Shown here: positions 5,030 through 5,597 of the stretch, piece after piece
How positions within the stretch are numbered: position 1 is the stretch's first letter
Layout: each line of letters opens with the position of its first letter
Source: Planctomycetales bacterium
GTDB lineage: Bacteria; Planctomycetota; Planctomycetia; Pirellulales; Thermoguttaceae
DNA length: 5,597 nt
Reading direction: 5' to 3'
NCBI GenBank assembly: GCA_007122045.1
Contig: SKJM01000016.1
Coordinates: forward strand, 1-5,597
Notes under the pieces: generated by a model
What the model saw: only the letters and a program-made list of their open reading frames with translations
Databases searched by the model: none
Told to the model about the DNA's origin: nothing
Translations under genes and position numbers: made by a program

Positions 5030-5597
5030 CCCGCGCAGCGGCGGCGACCGGCACGGCTCGATCAGCCTGCTCACCGTCTTCGCCGTCCTGCTGTTGACCA
5101 TCCTGCTGGGCATGGTCGTGAACGTCGCGTGGCAGACGGCCGACAAAGTGCGCATGCAGAACGCGGCCGACGCCGCCGCCTACTCCGGCGCCGCCGTGCT
5201 GGCCCGCGGAATGAACAGCCTGGCCTTCACCAACCACCTGCTCTGCGAAACGCTCGCGCTGACGGCCCTGCTGCGCGAGGCCGACCAGCGCAACGCCGAA
5301 GCGCGGGTGCCCGAAATCCTCGACGCGTGGGGCGAAGCCGGGCAGGTGCTGGCCCTGGCCGGGGTGCCGAAGTTCCAGGACCTCGGCGCGGCGATCGAGG
5401 CGAAACTGCCGCTGGAACACCGCCTGGCGGCCGCGTACGGCGAGTGGGCGGCCGAAAACAGCCGGGAACTCCTGCCGCTGCTCGAACACGTCCTGGCCGA
5501 TGAGTTGATCCCGCAATACCAGCGCGACGTGCGGGCCGCCTTCCCCGACATCGCCCAGCGGGCGGCGCAGGAGGCGGCCGCGCGCAGCGGCGGCCCC
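5010..5597 (+). CDS. TadG-like (Tad-domain) protein, 3' truncated
   Basis: The frame stays open to the window end (196 residues visible). A short polar N-terminus (1-15) is followed by G16-S-I-S-L-L and one membrane helix (about 18-39), then the hallmark KVRMQNAADAAAYSGA (46-61) of the Tad domain found in TadG-like proteins. The sequence RGMNSLAFTNHLLCE that follows is typical of planctomycete members. The rest (about 85-196) is helical and Ala/Glu-rich. The family anchors Tad/Flp machinery in the inner membrane with an extracytoplasmic C-terminal part; the exact mechanical role is not settled. ATG 5010 lies 20 bp inside the preceding gene in another frame, with no good ribosome site, so initiation probably depends on translation of the TadE-like gene. 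Total length is unknown. Confidence 0.85.
   Translation, partial: MSTSSPNPRSGGDRHGSISLLTVFAVLLLTILLGMVVNVAWQTADKVRMQNAADAAAYSGAAVLARGMNSLAFTNHLLCETLALTALLREADQRNAEARVPEILDAWGEAGQVLALAGVPKFQDLGAAIEAKLPLEHRLAAAYGEWAAENSRELLPLLEHVLADELIPQYQRDVRAAFPDIAQRAAQEAAARSGGP

Noticed and set aside
3992..5516. Long minus-strand open frames opposite the TadE/TadG-like genes
   Set aside because: Low-complexity Arg/Gly/His-rich translations without motifs; the plus strand has strong domain evidence.

Overview
The window is about 65-70% GC by eye and looks like chromosomal DNA from a planctomycete (Planctomycetota, probably Pirellulales-like). Three things point there. The truncated first gene has the lineage-typical J-like motif (T-G-P-H...LSQRLLNE-AAARLCLL-P--KAAYD) plus a C-terminal 'DWDRALEYLARGDD..LR.LA..EL' repeat domain. 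The last gene is a Tad-domain protein of the 'MQNAADAAAYSGA...RGMNSLAFTNHLLCE' type. The ECF-type sigma factor gene has no anti-sigma gene beside it. The lineage is inferred from remembered family patterns, not from a search.

Layout: (1) 2-1231 (+), 5'-truncated J-domain-like single-pass membrane protein, overlapped at its stop by a 44-residue hydrophobic pilin-like miniprotein (1224-1358). (2) A 285-bp spacer with two perfect hairpins or palindromes, then an ECF-like sigma factor (1644-2315) with a very strong ribosome site. (3) A 329-bp spacer that is locally AT-richer, with a terminator-like stem, then a small acidic hypothetical protein (2645-2965). (4) Convergent to it, a minus-strand membrane protein (3451-2999) ending in four exact DPFA repeats. 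(5) A 382-bp divergent spacer. (6) A tightly packed Tad/Flp-type cluster on the plus strand: a Flp-like pilin with a recognisable prepilin cleavage site (3834-4040), a TadE-like protein (4049-5029) and a TadG-like protein that runs off the window (from 5010).

How the genes may work together: the cluster at 3834-5597 has a packing (8-bp gap, then a 20-bp overlap) that implies one transcript and coupled translation. It would encode a major pilin plus envelope-anchored pseudopilin-like partners of a tight-adherence pilus or a related secretion machine. The ATPase, platform, secretin and prepilin peptidase are not in the window. The 44-residue protein resembles the mature N-terminus of the pilin (S-L-[D/E] followed by a hydrophobic helix) but has no leader, so it may be a second, leaderless component. 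The most unusual observations are this leaderless pilin-like protein, the loss of Glu+5 in the TadE-like protein, the Cys/His-rich insertion in the sigma factor, and the DPFA-tailed membrane protein of unknown function.
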